Assembly: GCA_022605405.1 (NCBI GenBank)
Contig: JABYQQ010000003.1
Coordinates: 1,116,001-1,180,000 of the forward strand
Origin: Earliella scabrosa
Taxonomy: Eukaryota > Basidiomycota > Agaricomycetes > Polyporales > Polyporaceae
DNA length: 64,000 nucleotides
Direction: 5' to 3'
The notes under the pieces are model-generated. The model was not told the DNA's origin, made no database searches, and was given only the letters and a program-made list of their open reading frames with translations. Both the position numbers and the translations under genes were made by a program. Shown here in pieces: positions 46,188 through 58,074 of the stretch (position 1 is the stretch's first letter; every line of letters begins with the position of its first letter).

Positions 46188-47939
46188 ATGCCTGCTGCCA
46201 GTGCAGGCTTTTGGCAAGGAAGAAACCTTGTCGCTGCACGAACGTCTGCATCCATTCTGCCATGGCATGGTCATATGTCGCGACCCGGATCTTGTGCTGT
46301 CCCCTCAACGCACGCCGCGCCTTGGTCGAGTCTGTCCACGGCCAGCGTGGACCTCCACGGACGACAACTGACCGCCTCCGTATCCCCGCAGCATGCGTCA
46401 TTCCCTGCTTCTCGCACCTCCAGCATAGGTCAGCCTACCATACCACGCCCCCCTAAGCGGCCATCTCTGAGACCAGCTGCTCCGGAGCGTCCGTCCCATC
46501 TCCAGGAGTGTAGTGCGGACGGCCCTCCTTCAAATTGCTCCCTCAGGCTCATGCTCCTTCCCAGTCATCATATGAACCACTCTCCGCACCCGGCAGCAGT
46601 CGACCGTTCTGGAAGCCCTCTTCTCCCTCGTCGAAATGGGGTGTAAGATGGGTATCACACCCGAAGCCTTCGCTGGACTTGCGTTCTCACTCCGCACCAC
46701 CGCACTCTTCCCCGCAAGGCGTCTCGGCCCCGCCGGATTGGTTTCGCGCCAGTTTAGCACTCTCTTCTCGCTTGATGTCCGCACACTGCTATCCAACAGA
46801 ACGACGTCTTCCCCGGCCTTTCGACAATGTCCGACAGGCCCTTGTACGTTGCGATGTCGTAAGCGCGTCGCATCTGCGTCCCGTAACATCCGTCTCTCCA
46901 CAAGGTCCCCTCGACTCGACCGACGTTCCTGCACGCTTCTCCAGAGCCCAGACCGCCCACCCTCTCCTTTACCAACATGAGGCTGGCGTAGGTCGGTAGC
47001 GGGCTTTCCTTGAACCGTTCAGTGCGCCAGACCACGGCGGCTGTTCCGAGAGGCGATCAGCCCGCACGTCATGTTTCTCCCCAGTTCCCCCTGGTTTTCG
47101 CCTGCCATCAATGTAGTCCTTCTTCCCTTGTCGCCCAGGCCACGACCCGCCGTCTCCGAAGCCCAAATGACCCCTTCTGCTGTCCTCTCCAAAAGCCCCC
47201 GAAGAAGGGTCGCCCGCCCGCCGTCGAATCGCAGCCCACGCCCGGACTCAGGCCGTCTCACTCCCCTGCTCGTACGTGATGCGTCACGCACGCCGCCCCC
47301 GAGCCCATTGAATACACGGTGCATCTCCTCTCTTACTCTTTTGAAACCTTATCTCACTGCCAATCTCGAGAACCACAACCAATCCGTCTTGCGCCCGTTG
47401 GGCTGATCCAGGCCCCGGCGCATCCTCCGGCCCCAGTTTGCATTCGCGGCCAGTCGTCGCCTCGCCGACCGAAGACAGGGCGCCTGCCCGTCCCATGCGG
47501 CACACTTTCGCGGAAGCCTACCCGACGAATATGCCTAAAGCTTCGTAGGCGATAGTTTGACAGTAGCCTCGTGGCCCCTGCGCGAGCTCCCAACGTGTCT
47601 GTCTCCCCACCTCGCTCCCGCTCTCCCGGTCCCCCCGTGCTCGACGCTCCTGCTGCGCTCTCCCCGTCTCCTCCTGACCCTGCATTCGCGACAGTACCGG
47701 CTAAGGCGATCGCTGATGCATCTACTGACGTTGCTCCGGTAGCTCCAAGCTCGCCCATCTTCCGCGATTTACCCTTCCCCTCTCTTCCGCAAGGACGCCC
47801 TTCCCGCGCGCTGTGTGTGAGAGTGGAGAACCGAGCCCGGATGTATTGCGTTTACATGGTATCTATATTGCACACAAAACTCTACACGTATTGGATGGAT
47901 CTGGAAGTGTCCGTCAAAGCACAGGAAGAGGGGCAATAA
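46188..47939 (+). CDS. Candidate Pro/Ser-rich coding region, exon structure unresolved
   Basis: Several consecutive open frames on the plus strand have a Pro/Ser/Arg composition more like a disordered fungal protein than chance antisense. Segments that look coding: SFPASRTSSIGQPTIPRPPK (46419-46478), SYEPLSAPGSSRPFWKPSSP (46568-46627) followed by SKWG and a GTAAGA donor, then after a possible acceptor at 46719 APPDWFRASLALSSR. Further on are LQKPPKKGRPPAVESQPTPG (about 47191-47250) and PPDPAFATVPAKAIADASTD (about 47672-47731). I could not join them into one uninterrupted frame, so this may be a gene with many small exons, a decayed gene, or partly chance. No function is proposed. The bounds given are those of the outer candidate frames. 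Confidence 0.35.
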
Positions 47940-48016
47940 GGATACCGAGAAGATGCACGAAGTCCAATTGAAGGGGGCCCCACGAGGCGCACTAACCCGT
48001 TGCGACCAGGCAACGT

Positions 48017-50751
48017 TCACACTGTTTCCAACGGCGCTGCGGCGCCCCCTGGCGCCTTCTCCTGCTCCCGAGGCGCGACAGCGACAGCACCGTCGTCGAC
48101 GGTGATCTTACGTGTAAACATTGATATCTGTGCGCGCAGAGCAGTCAGCACCGTTCGCCCTCCAGACGGATGCGAGTATAGACACCGACCAGGAGGGCCA
48201 CGCCAAGGCATGGGCAGCAGACGGCCCATATCGCCTGTGCGCGCAAAATTTTGCGTATCAGCACACACACACACATCTGCGCACGGGATCCCACGGAAGG
48301 CCGGAATCCGCACCTTGACTGCGAGCGACATTGCGTGCACAATCTCTGGCCAGTTGGCGTCCGACTTGAGGCTGTCAAGTGATTCGAGAATCACGGACGG
48401 GTCGACGCCAGCAGGGAGCGTTTCCGAAAGCTGGCCCAGAAACACGGCGCCCGCGACGGCCTGTGTGCCGAGGGTTGCGTCGTGCGCACGCGTGAGCGAC
48501 GGGAGACGTTCCACGCAGAGCGGGCGGGTGGAAAAAAAGGACGCACCAGGCCAACCGTCGCGCCTGTGAAGCGAACGAGGAAGAACGCACTCGTCCCTGA
48601 CGCGACCTCTTGACGCCGTAACGCGCGCGTAAAAACCTGATATGGCGCATGGAAGAGCATGCCCAAACCCACGCCGGCAATCAGTGGGAATAGGATCTGA
48701 GTGCTCCTCGGACTGTGGTCAGCCATGAGCATCATCAGGCCTGGCGGATCATCAGCCTCCGAGAAGACGCGTTCATGAAACCCCGCACCGAAGCCGACCG
48801 ACGAGATGGCGAGGCCCGCGCAAATGAGGTACTTCTGGCATGCAGTGTCCGACCTGCGTTTCGCCCAGTAGCCGATGAGCCAGGCCGCTGCGAACAGTCG
48901 CAGGTCGGCGTCAGCATTAAGTAAAAAGACGTGAGAGACGAGCTCATCTCACTCGGCATGGACGCAAGCGAGGAGCCTAGCGAGTATGGCAGCATGGCAA
49001 TCCCAGCTTCGAATGGAGAGAGACCGTTTACGGCCTGCTCAGCGATCAGCGATCAGACGAGGTGGCGGTCGAGCAGAAGTATCTGACCTGCAGGTACAGC
49101 GCCAGATAGAACGTCCCTGCATTGAATGCAAAGTTGTGCAGGAAGGTTACCGCCAGCGTAATCACTAGATGCCAAAGTGAGGAGATGTTTCCAGAGAAGC
49201 GGGGCGGGCGCGCGTACCGATCGTACGATCCTTGAATGCAATCGGGGGAAAGAGCGCATCGCGTTTCGTACGGACTTCGTAAATGACCCCGAGAAGCAGA
49301 ACCACGATGCCAGTCACGATCAGCGAGAGTGTCGAAGCACATGCCCCTGGAATATGGGTCAATCAAGGTCGAATCACGAGAATCGGAAGCGGGACATACA
49401 GCCGTTTTGGGTCGCGAAATTAAAGCCGATCACAATGCAGCTACTTCCGCCCATAAAGAGCAGTCTATGTCGCGTAAGACTTGGTCAGCTGCGATGGAGT
49501 GGGATGTCTGGGAGCTACTCACAGCCCAATGAAGTCGAATGTACGTGCGAAGCGGCTCCACGAGAGGTCAGAGGGCCGCGCAACATACATATGACGAAGG
49601 CAGAGCCATAGGACCACGGTCGCTACCGCGCATATCGGGAGATTCATGTAGACTGCATTTCCGTCGAGATGGTGAGATGGTGTACACGTGTGAGTGAATG
49701 TGGATACGCACATGCCCATCTCCAGTTGAAAGGCCCGCTTTGCTCTGTAAGAGGGTGGTGAGCGCGCTGTGGTGAAACCGAGGAGATGCGCGCGGTTTGA
49801 ACTCACGACTGAAGACTCCGCCCAGCAGCGGTCCCGCGACGGCCGAGGCAGCCCAAGTGACGCTGAGCGCCTGGGACCACTTTGCCTGATTGTGCACGTC
49901 GACGATCTCTGACGTAATGGTCCAGACCAAGGACACAATACCGCCGCCGCCGACACCAGCGATCGCTCGCGCAAGAATTAACCATGAGATGCTCTGCGCG
50001 GGTCCAACAAGTGGGCATGTTAGGTGACTGGTCGCCTGAATCGAGCAGCGCTCGAGCGTACCTGTGCCGCCCCACAGAGCGCAGAACCCAGGGCAAAAAT
50101 AAAGATACTGGCGTATAGAACCGCCTAAAAGCCGGTCAGATCAGAAGAGGCTCAGAGATCAGGACGGTCTATGGAGAACACGCACGGTTCGACCAACGAG
50201 GTCGGAAAGCTTCCCATAGAGGGGTTGGAATGCGGTCTGGGTGAGCATGTACGTCACCGAGACCCAAGTGTATTCCGCCTGATTGGCGTTGAACTCGTCC
50301 GTAATTGTGGGCAGCGCAGTGGACACGATCGTCTGTCGGCCCGGGTCAGCCGGGATGCAAGATCTGGATGGACAGGACAGATCTCACCGCGTCCGTTGTG
50401 GCGAGAAATAGAGTTAACGCAGCGCTGAATGCATCCGGGTCAGCGAGCTCCAGCGGACGCAGTGCGGTCAGGGACACACCCTGCATGCGTGATGACGAGC
50501 CGCAGAGTCGACGGCTGGAAAGATTTGTGGGCGTCATACGAGACAAGCGTGTCGCTCGACGCGCTCCCCGGGGTCGGCGGGACGGTGGGGGTAGAACATT
50601 GGCTGGAGTGTGACGACTCGCAGGACGGCCGCGATGGCGACAGCTGGGGAGAGGGGGGTATTGACGAGAACGAGGGATGAGGGATCTCGGACACCACTGC
50701 GTCCTTTTCGAAGAGCGATGAAGAGGGGGTAGAGCTCGACGCCATTGGCAT
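48017..50751 (-). CDS. MFS transporter, DHA2 (14-helix) drug/H+ antiporter type
   Basis: This is a multi-exon gene with a long Ser/Pro-rich cytoplasmic N terminus (MPMASSSTPSSSLFEKDAVV). Transporter signatures: FLATTDATIVSTALPTITDE (spliced, helix 1 motif of DHA families), PLYGKLSDLVGR (motif A, 50196-50231), ILARAIAGVGGGGIVSLVWT, and WAASAVAGPLLGGVFS (antiporter motif C region). Later helices include SLIVTGIVVLLLGVIYEV, VTFLHNFAFNAGTFYLALYL, ILFPLIAGVGLGMLFHAPYQ and TSAFFLVRFTGATVGLAVAG. Homologues export toxic compounds or, in some cases, amino acids or siderophores using the proton gradient at the plasma membrane; the substrate is not predictable. The C terminus reads SMFTRKITVDDGAVAV to PLETV. 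Internal exons were recognised piecewise and not every border is fixed. No biosynthetic genes lie beside it. Confidence 0.88.
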
Positions 50752-52147
50752 GAGTGTTTTGGTTGCTCGGGACAGGATGAGCTGGATATGTGTCGGGGAG
50801 CGGTATGGACCTCAGGAGCCATCTTTATACGAGGAAGTGCGTCGAGCTTGACGTGTCAACTATGTAATTTGTGTGCTGTGTGCAGACAAGGAGGTTTGCC
50901 CGCCCACGATGCAAATTGGCGAAATATTGCCAGAGTCTAGGAGGTCGTCGGAAAATCGGTGTGTGAAAGAGGTGGAGGCCGTTTAATTGAAAACGTACTG
51001 GATGCTTGGGAGAGCCTTCGAACCCTGTTTGTCGGAGATCTGGTGCAGTAGAGATCTGAAGGGGCGCCGCATTTGGGGGCAGAAACGCTCCTTTGTCCGG
51101 GAGAGTGGATCTGGCTCGGCGTGGACTCCAGGAACAAGTCATGTAGTGGACGGATATGATCGCACGCATGGGGCCGCCTAGGGGCGAGGAGAAGCAGGAG
51201 AGGGAATATGGACGCTCCGCCCGAGTCCTTGCAGCGTTTACGTAGCGCCATCTGGCAGCATCTGGCTGATCCTGCGGACAGACATCTGGACAGACGTCTC
51301 GAACAGCCCGCTCGGCGCGGGAGAAACGTGACAGGGCGAGCGGTGTGTCACTGGCTGGGGCGTGCGTGAGCTCGGGATGGGCATTGCGTTCGAGGAAACA
51401 CGATGACTCTCACCTTTCTCACCGCGTTCCATACACGGCCGCGTCTTCCTTATCGGCCTCTTTTGCGCGCGCGAGCAGGTCTCGTGTGCCCCTGCTATCG
51501 GTTCCAAAGCGAGGGAACTCGGTGCTCATATTCGACTTTGGCGATCGCCTCGCGTGGACAGACCGACATAGGCATCGAACACGATGCGCACGCCAGGCGA
51601 TGGAGAACCAGCTCAAGCACCGTGGAAGACATCAGAATCCGAATCCTCAATCACGGAGCGCCTCCCCCAGGCCCCCTCTCCGTCCACCCCGAGGACCGGT
51701 CGAGCCAGCGCCCCCTATATTTGGGAATAAGCTCCCCCAGCCGTGCCTAATGGAGCAAAGTCCATACCAGACGTTCGGCCGTGAACCAATCATCCAAATT
51801 GCCGCGCTCCTGCGTTCGGCACCTCCTTCGCCTCAAGGCTCGCACATGGCCAGCCCTTCGACTCTCGTTTCGTGGTCAGTAGAGTACGTACTAGTGATTA
51901 GTTCCACGGAAATGTAGTCTACTTGATAAATGACAACCTCTGCGCACTGACGGCAAGCCTCGAGAGAAGGTCCAACGACCAGCTTCCGTGGTTCTATGCC
52001 GTTGCCCTCATTTTCCGCTCTTGGTCTCGTTTCCGTTGACGGTCACCGTCGCTGTCGTCGGAAGTTGCTGAAGAGTCTAGGGATGAGTCTGGAAAGCACA
52101 TGCGAACGTTCAACGGAAGCAATCGGATTGAACGCCACATGAAAAAA
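50752..52147. other. Intergenic region upstream of the MFS gene
   Basis: About 1.4 kb lie between the MFS start (-) and the MDJ1 stop (-). Open frames on both strands (for example 51345-51917 plus) lack recognisable domains. A phrase CTGCGGACAGACATCTGGACAGACGTC near 51271-51297 holds an imperfect GGACAGAC direct repeat (two copies, 15 nt apart). Nothing else was seen. Confidence 0.4.
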
Positions 52148-54010
52148 TCAAAACCCGATGAGTCTCCTAAGTCCACCCAAGGTACGAGACACCCAGCCAC
52201 TGGGTGGTGTAGATGTAGAGGAAACCGTACCGTTTGCATGGTTCTCTGATTCCGTCGAGCCTCGGCTGTCTGAAGACGGTGCTCCATCGCTAGGCGTGGT
52301 GCGTTGTGGTTCTTGACGTGACTCCTGACGTGAAGAGGTCGCGGTCCTACCCTCCACGTCATCAGCGTATTGTTGTAAGAGTTCGCGTTGTCGCGTTGTC
52401 AGCGCCCTGCAGGAATAGAGCACGTCTGATTGACATGAGAGTAGACGAACAGAGAGCGCATCACGAACCTTGGAAGTTGCACATTGAAGGTCACGAACAT
52501 GTCGCCCTTTCCTGGTCGGAACGCCGGGGCTATACCGTGCCCCTTCAGCACCATTTGTTCGCCGGGCTGAGTCCCCGATGGAATCCGCACGTCGACTTCC
52601 CCGTCAAGTGTCGGCACCCTGACCCTGCCGCCCAGAAGGGCCGTATGCACCGGAATCCGAGCTTCGTGGTAGAGGTTTGCACCCTGGCGCTTGAAAGTCT
52701 TCGACGCGGCGACATTAACACGGACGAGCAAATCGCCTGGACGACCGCGGCCGCCAATGGGCGAGTCGCCCAGCTCGGAAACCTTCACGGTCATCCCATC
52801 CTCCACACCTGTCGGAGGCAAGGTCGCATGTTAGGCACCAGTACGAACTATCACCGCTGCGCTGCTCACCTGCGGGAATATCGACCTGGACGGACTTCCT
52901 GACCTTCACTTGGCCCATTCCGCTGCACGAGCCGCACTGACTGGAGGGAGGCACAACGGTTCCTGTTCCCTGACATGCCATACAAGTGGTTTGCATGTGG
53001 AACCCGCTGTCCAACACGTAGGACTGCGTGCCGTGTCCGCCACAGGACGTACATGTAGAGCGAGTCGCGCCCGCCTTGAGGCCAGACCCTTGGCAGGTGT
53101 TACACTGCACAATGGGCGTGATGTTGACCGTACGTGACGTGCCCTTACAAGCATCCATAAAGCTGATCGAGACGGTAGCGTTGATATCGCCGCCCCGTGC
53201 AAATGCGTTGGGTTGCGCGTTCTGAAAGTTGGCGTACGCGCTGCCGAAAAGTTCCTCAAATACGTTAGCTCCACCCCTTGGCCGTCGCCCTGCTCCAAAC
53301 GAGGTCGAGAAGGCGAAGTCGAAGGGGTTGCCTCCGAAGCCCGTTCTCGCGTTCTCGTAGGCGTTCGCGTCAAAGCCGGGTTGCTGAGAGGCTGCGCCGT
53401 ACTTGTCGTAATCTGCCCGCTTCTTCTCATCCTTCAGGATCTATACATTGACCGTGTCAATGCCACGGGCATATGCATGGTGTGAGTACAGGAGACGTAC
53501 ATCGTAAGCCTCTTGAATTTCCACGAATTTCTCCTGTGCATTCTTGTCTGGATTCGTGTCAGGGTGGTACTTCCGAGCAAGCTACAAGTCATTGAGTCAT
53601 TGTGCATGCATACGAAACCGGACGGCACCCACCGCGAAATATGTTTTCTTGATCTCGGCGGGACTGGCATCCTTCTTGACACCTAACACCTTGTACGGGT
53701 CTTTCGGCGCTGAATGCACCGACGATGCATGGAATGCCCTCTGTACGAATAAGACACTGCTTGGAAACGTACGACGCAGACATACCGAGGGCCCAGGTCT
53801 CCCCACTGCGGACGCCTTTCCCTTCCCAGAACGTGGTTGGTGGACACCGAACGCAGTGACGAAAGCGCGTGTATATGCTGTCGGGCGTGATCGAGAGCAA
53901 GGATGCAATGAACGAAGGGCAAGCACGCGTTGAGAGGCGAGTCTCGGCGGCATTAGGGAGTGCGTGGATAGGGTACAGGAGCGGAGGATGAGTCTAAGTT
54001 GCCTGCTCAC
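52148..54010 (-). CDS. MDJ1: MDJ1, mitochondrial type I DnaJ co-chaperone
   Basis: Five exons (54010-53633, 53581-53501, 53440-52870, 52808-52469, 52406-52148) encode 542 residues, or 523 from the second ATG at 53953. The N terminus is a presequence (MSRQLRLILRSCTLSTHSLM...). The J domain has DPYKVLGVKKDASPAEIKKT and the HPD tripeptide in LARKYHPDTNPDKN. A Gly/Phe-rich linker follows, then four zinc motifs CNTCQGSG, CTSCGGHG, CMACQGTG and CGSCSGMG, then the beta-barrel client domains (GDLLVRVNV, GEQMVLKGHGI, GKGDMFVTFNVQLP). MDJ1 drives matrix Hsp70 (Ssc1) ATPase, refolds matrix proteins and supports mitochondrial DNA polymerase. The C-terminal tail is Ser-rich with RTLGGLRRLIGF at the end. 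Confidence 0.95.
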
Positions 54011-55351
54011 GACCGCACTCGCGCTGACGTCGGGATTCCCGGGAATTTTGAGACGTCACGTGTACCACGTGGGCTTCCCCTTCGAGACACTTCGTGAACG
54101 CAGCCCAATAAGGCAGGTGACATTGTTCCAAGTAGGTTTAACAGGCGATGCGGCCCAGACTCTCCTGACCCATTCAAGACAGTGGGCCCAGGTAACCTTG
54201 TTTGTCCTACCCTTCCGTCAACATGCTCCCGCCAACCTTCGGTATCAATAACGGTCTTCTTCCAGGCCGTGTGCGGTGAGAAAATCGCCTGCTGGCACCT
54301 GCCGCATTCCTGATTCTGATGGAGCGTACATGACGGTGTCGTCTCGTGGGGATCGCGTCGTGTTTTCGCCCAAATGCATAGTCGGGAACCGGGAAGATTA
54401 CCCGCAGGAAGCAAGAAAAGGGTCCCCGCCCGGGGTACGTAGACACACGACCAGTGAACCGCCCCGTCCATAATTCACAATCTAGGTGCTGCCATGGCTT
54501 CCTCTCGGTTCCCCCAGCGCCCCGAGAGACAACATGTCACCTTCAGGGCATCGTCGAGGCAGGCGAGAGATAGTGACCGACAGCTCGCGACACCTTCCGG
54601 CAATCCAATGAAAGGCTAACAGACGTCAACACCGATCGACGCCTCCCTTCTCGAGCCTGCCACCCAAATAGCGGCAACTCCGACAGGACTCTCCGCGATG
54701 ATTACAACGTCAACCAAGTCTTCTCACGTGTGTGGTTGTCTCAGCAGTGACGCGGTAGAAGAGTCGACTTGATGCTTCCCATGCAGCCACGAGAAGCGGG
54801 GCCGGACACAAGGTCCTCACAGCATAGGAACTCGCCGATTCGGAGATCCATGGCTGATTGGGGATCTCAGGGAAGAACTGCAGCCGCACACGAGACACTT
54901 CCCGGGAGAAGAATTGGTCGGAGCATGTTACAACGGCTAGGCTCAGTTGGACGTGTGATACGGTGCCGTACGTAACATAATCCGATCGCACCTTGAGAAA
55001 GCGATGAGCACCGGTCTGTAGACTGGGGCGCAGGGACTCACAATTCGGCCCGGATGACAAGTGTCAGGGTAGTATTGCGCTCGTGCAAGCCCATTCCCCA
55101 TCAGACACGCTAGATGGTGGTGTCCACTAGGGTATGAATGCTGCCTGGATGATCGAGTGCTTAGGTGCGTGAGCGAATGTGAGCTGAGCGGAAGTGCAGT
55201 ACAAGGCTGACATGTAGAACGCAGGTCGGCTGCTTGGATCTGAAGATTGAACAGGTACACGCCAATACCTGTAGTAAATACATGAGTGATCCCGCAACAA
55301 GACACGAAGGATGGAAACATCGGTCGGTACCGTTGAATGCTGCGTATGCGC
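54011..55351. other. Intergenic region without a supported gene
   Basis: This 1.3-kb interval separates the MDJ1 start (-) from the SET gene stop (-). Open frames are short and antisense to each other with no domain. The half next to MDJ1 is its promoter; nothing TATA-like was noted. The sequence TGATTCTGATGG near 54311 and similar fragments have no obvious partner. Confidence 0.4.
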
Positions 55352-55960
55352 CTAGAACCTTTCAACCGCCGGATCGTCCTCTGGTTCGCCTCCCCAGGTA
55401 TGCAAGTCTCCTCGCGCCCGCCACCACGCTTTCCCGTATGAAACGAGAAGCTCATCGCCTTTCTTGATCGGATCGCTTCCACTCCATACGCTCATACGAA
55501 GCTCCCCGCTCTCGGTTTTCCGCTCTTGAAACAATGCGTTGGGTTTGGCCTTCACACCCCGATAGTCGTTGACAAACCTAGCTTCGTTCCCTGCTGACTG
55601 GGCATCCACACCAACACTGATGTGGTCGGAGGTGCGGTAAAGAGAGAGGTCATAGTCGGAGGCGGGCCGGTCATCGCAATGTACTTCTCCGACGTAATCG
55701 AGGATCAGCGTGCGGGGAGGGATCTTCTTGGTAGCAAATAGGCCATATTGACCATGGGCTGGATGAGAAGGGTCGGAGATTACCTGGATGGCGACTGGCG
55801 GCTTCTGTGCAGGGATTTGAGTCCGCGTCTGCGCGGACGGACTGACGATGTCGCGAATGTGTTTCGGCACAGAGGCATGGTATCTGGGCTCTGCGAGGTA
55901 CTCGACATGGGCTGGCCATCGTGGCGGACAGCGAGAGGGCTGGTTGCGTTTGGGAGACAT
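55352..55960 (-). CDS. SET-domain protein, probable lysine methyltransferase
   Basis: A single exon encodes about 202 residues from the ATG at 55960 (MSPKRNQPSRCPPRWPAHVE). An in-frame ATG at 56083 would add 41 Arg/Cys-rich residues (MRSVLASCACPGRRCSLC). SET motifs: GQYGLFATKKIPPRTLILDY followed by VGEVH, then GNEARFVNDYRG (the NxxRFxN S-adenosylmethionine-binding core), and KKGDELLVSYGKAWW (the GEELxxDY-like post-core motif with catalytic Tyr). No pre-SET or chromodomain is visible, so it resembles small stand-alone fungal SET proteins. The target could be histone or non-histone. Lack of introns is unusual in this window. The C terminus (GEPEDDPAVERF) is acidic. Confidence 0.85.
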   Translation of the reverse strand: MSPKRNQPSRCPPRWPAHVEYLAEPRYHASVPKHIRDIVSPSAQTRTQIPAQKPPVAIQVISDPSHPAHGQYGLFATKKIPPRTLILDYVGEVHCDDRPASDYDLSLYRTSDHISVGVDAQSAGNEARFVNDYRGVKAKPNALFQERKTESGELRMSVWSGSDPIKKGDELLVSYGKAWWRARGDLHTWGGEPEDDPAVERF

Positions 55961-56163
55961 TGGAGGACACTTAGGCGAGATGGCTGTGCCTGGCTTAGGA
56001 CTCGAGCGAGAAGGGAAGCGCCGTGCGAAGCAGAGCGAGCAGCGGCGCCCAGGACATGCGCAGGACGCAAGGACTGATCTCATTCATCCCCTCGCTCCGC
56101 GCGATTCTGCTACTCTTTCAACTCCTCTGCATCTGTGTGCCACTCTCGCCGACTCCTCCGCAC

Positions 56164-57563
56164 ATGGGCAGGGCCACCACCAAGTCTGTTGCGCGGGTCT
56201 ATGCAGACGTCAACAGCAAGCTTGGGCCCTCGTGGTATGAATACGGTCAGCCTGTTTCCTTCTCTTGGCGCGCATATGTGCTCTGAAACACGTCCCAAGA
56301 TAATCTCCAGGTGCAGTGGGGGTCGCAGGATCACTACGAGATTGTGAGGAAGGTCGGGCGAGGGAAGTATTCCGAGGTGCGTCTTCACATTGTTATGGCG
56401 ATAGGCACACCCATGAGACCTCCAAATCCAAGGTGTTCGAGGGTATCAACATCGTGAACGAGGAGAAGTGTATTATCAAGGTCCTGAAGCCCGTGAAGAA
56501 GAAGAAAATCAAGCGTGAGATCAAGATCCTCCAAAACCTCGCAGGCGGGCCAAATATCGTCGCACTACTGGATGTTGTCCGCGACCCATCCTCGAAAATC
56601 CCCTCTCTCATCACAGAATACGTGCACAATGTCGACTTCAAGGTCCTTTACCCCCGCTTTGCTGATGTAGACGTTCGATACTACATGTTCGAGCTGCTGA
56701 AGGTGCGTTACGCGTCCTCGATCAACACCTGTAGACTGAATTCACTGTGGCCCAGGCCTTGGATTACTGTCACTCCAAGGGTATCATGCACCGAGACGTC
56801 AAGCCACACAATGTTATGATAGACCACGAACGACGGAAGGTGAGCCTTGTGCCCTCACGTGCACCGTTCCTCGTCTAAGGCATCCAATTAGCTCCGTCTG
56901 ATTGACTGGGGTTTGGCCGAGTTCTACCACCCGAGGACGGCATACAACGTCCGAGTAGCGTCGCGCTACTTCAAGGGGCCTGAGCTCCTTGTGGACTTCC
57001 AGGAGTACGACTATAGCTTGGACATGTGGAGCTTCGGCTGCATGTTCGCATCCATGGTAAGTGCCTGGTGGCGCACCGCATGGTTATGTCTTATGTCTCT
57101 TTAGATTTTCAGGAAGGAACCATTCTTCCACGGGCATGACAACTATGACCAATTGGTCAAGATCACCAAGGTGCTGGGTACTGAGGGATTGTACCAGTAC
57201 ATCGACAAGTATGACATCGCCCTTGACCCGCAGTACGACGAGCTCCTCGGGAAGTGAGTGACGTGGTATGAAACTATATGAAAGCGTTGCTAACCGTTCC
57301 CTAGCTACCCGAAGAAAGCGTGGGCTCGGTTCACGACGTCAGAGAACCAGAGGTACATCTCGAACGAGGCGATCGACCTCCTGGACCGGCTACTGCGCTA
57401 CGATCACCAGGAACGTCTCACTGCGCGGGAAGCCCAGCAGCATCCATACTTTGGTACGCGTACTGGACTGCACTGTCGTAATGTTCGTATGGCTCATGCC
57501 ATTTTAGATCCCGTGCGGAACATGAAACCGCATGAGCTGGACAGCGGAGGGTCGGCATCGTAG
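56164..57563 (+). CDS. CKA1: Casein kinase II catalytic subunit alpha
   Basis: Eight exons (56164-56245, 56300-56376, 56433-56702, 56756-56839, 56892-57056, 57105-57253, 57305-57453, 57508-57563) encode 343 residues. Features of CK2 alpha: [15 protein letters not shown] (glycine loop), [17 protein letters not shown] (Lys-rich substrate/heparin site), [13 protein letters not shown] with catalytic D157, [11 protein letters not shown] (DWG rather than DFG at 176-178), [20 protein letters not shown] and [19 protein letters not shown]2 is a constitutive acidophilic Ser/Thr kinase in nucleus and cytoplasm. Its start is 203 bp from that of the SET gene (80 bp if the longer SET start is used). Confidence 0.98.
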
Positions 57564-58074
57564 GGGAGTGTTGTTAGACTCGGACAGTCGTTCCTCATGA
57601 TCGATTGCACCGCCTGCTAAGTTTGTATTCCAGCATGTGGACGACGAGAGCAGTTTGTACTAAGCGCAGGAGGTGTGTGACTATCTAACACTATTCTTAT
57701 CTCGATCTCCCGTTTGGAGCACGTGGTACACTCAAGCACGGTAGCTTGAGCAGGCCCAAGTTGGGTACCACGCAGTTTGTCTTGCAGCATCAAAGCGACC
57801 ATATGTTTCTACGCATTCTATCGCGGGCCGTGCCCCACCCTGTCTCCCATTTGCCCTTCTTGCGCGCTCGTCTGCGATCGTCCATGCTGGTCTCTCTGCG
57901 CGCCGCATGCTTCCAAGTGCATTCTGCCGTCTTGTGATGAACCCAATTCTTGCCGCTGGATGCACATCGCGGTATGCCCTCGGGATGTTCGACGCAATAT
58001 AAGCACCGTCGTCATGCAGTCGTTCCCCATCGGCAGGTCTCCTACTGATCCACCTGGTCATCGTTGCGCTCGCC
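57564..58074. other. CK2 3' flank and chitinase promoter
   Basis: This 0.5-kb interval is between two plus-strand genes. The first part is the CK2 alpha 3' UTR. The distal part holds the chitinase TATA element. Open frames on the minus strand (58163-57732) are shadows without a domain. Confidence 0.5.
57996..58003 (+). promoter_or_regulatory. TATA box of the chitinase gene
   Basis: AATATAAG lies about 72 nt before the chitinase ATG at 58075, with pyrimidine-rich sequence after it. The spacing fits a TATA element with a short leader. Confidence 0.5.

Noticed and set aside
48259..48276. ACACACACACAC run taken as a possible regulatory repeat
   Set aside because: Simple dinucleotide repeat within the 3' part of the MFS gene, in a probable intron; nothing else is associated with it.
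50440..50751. Stand-alone Ser/Pro-rich small protein
   Set aside because: It is the first exon of the MFS transporter; later exons in the same order supply all expected helices.
51008..51030. Second TTCGAACCCTG phrase, tRNA-like
   Set aside because: Same problem: no cloverleaf, and the flanks are not complementary.
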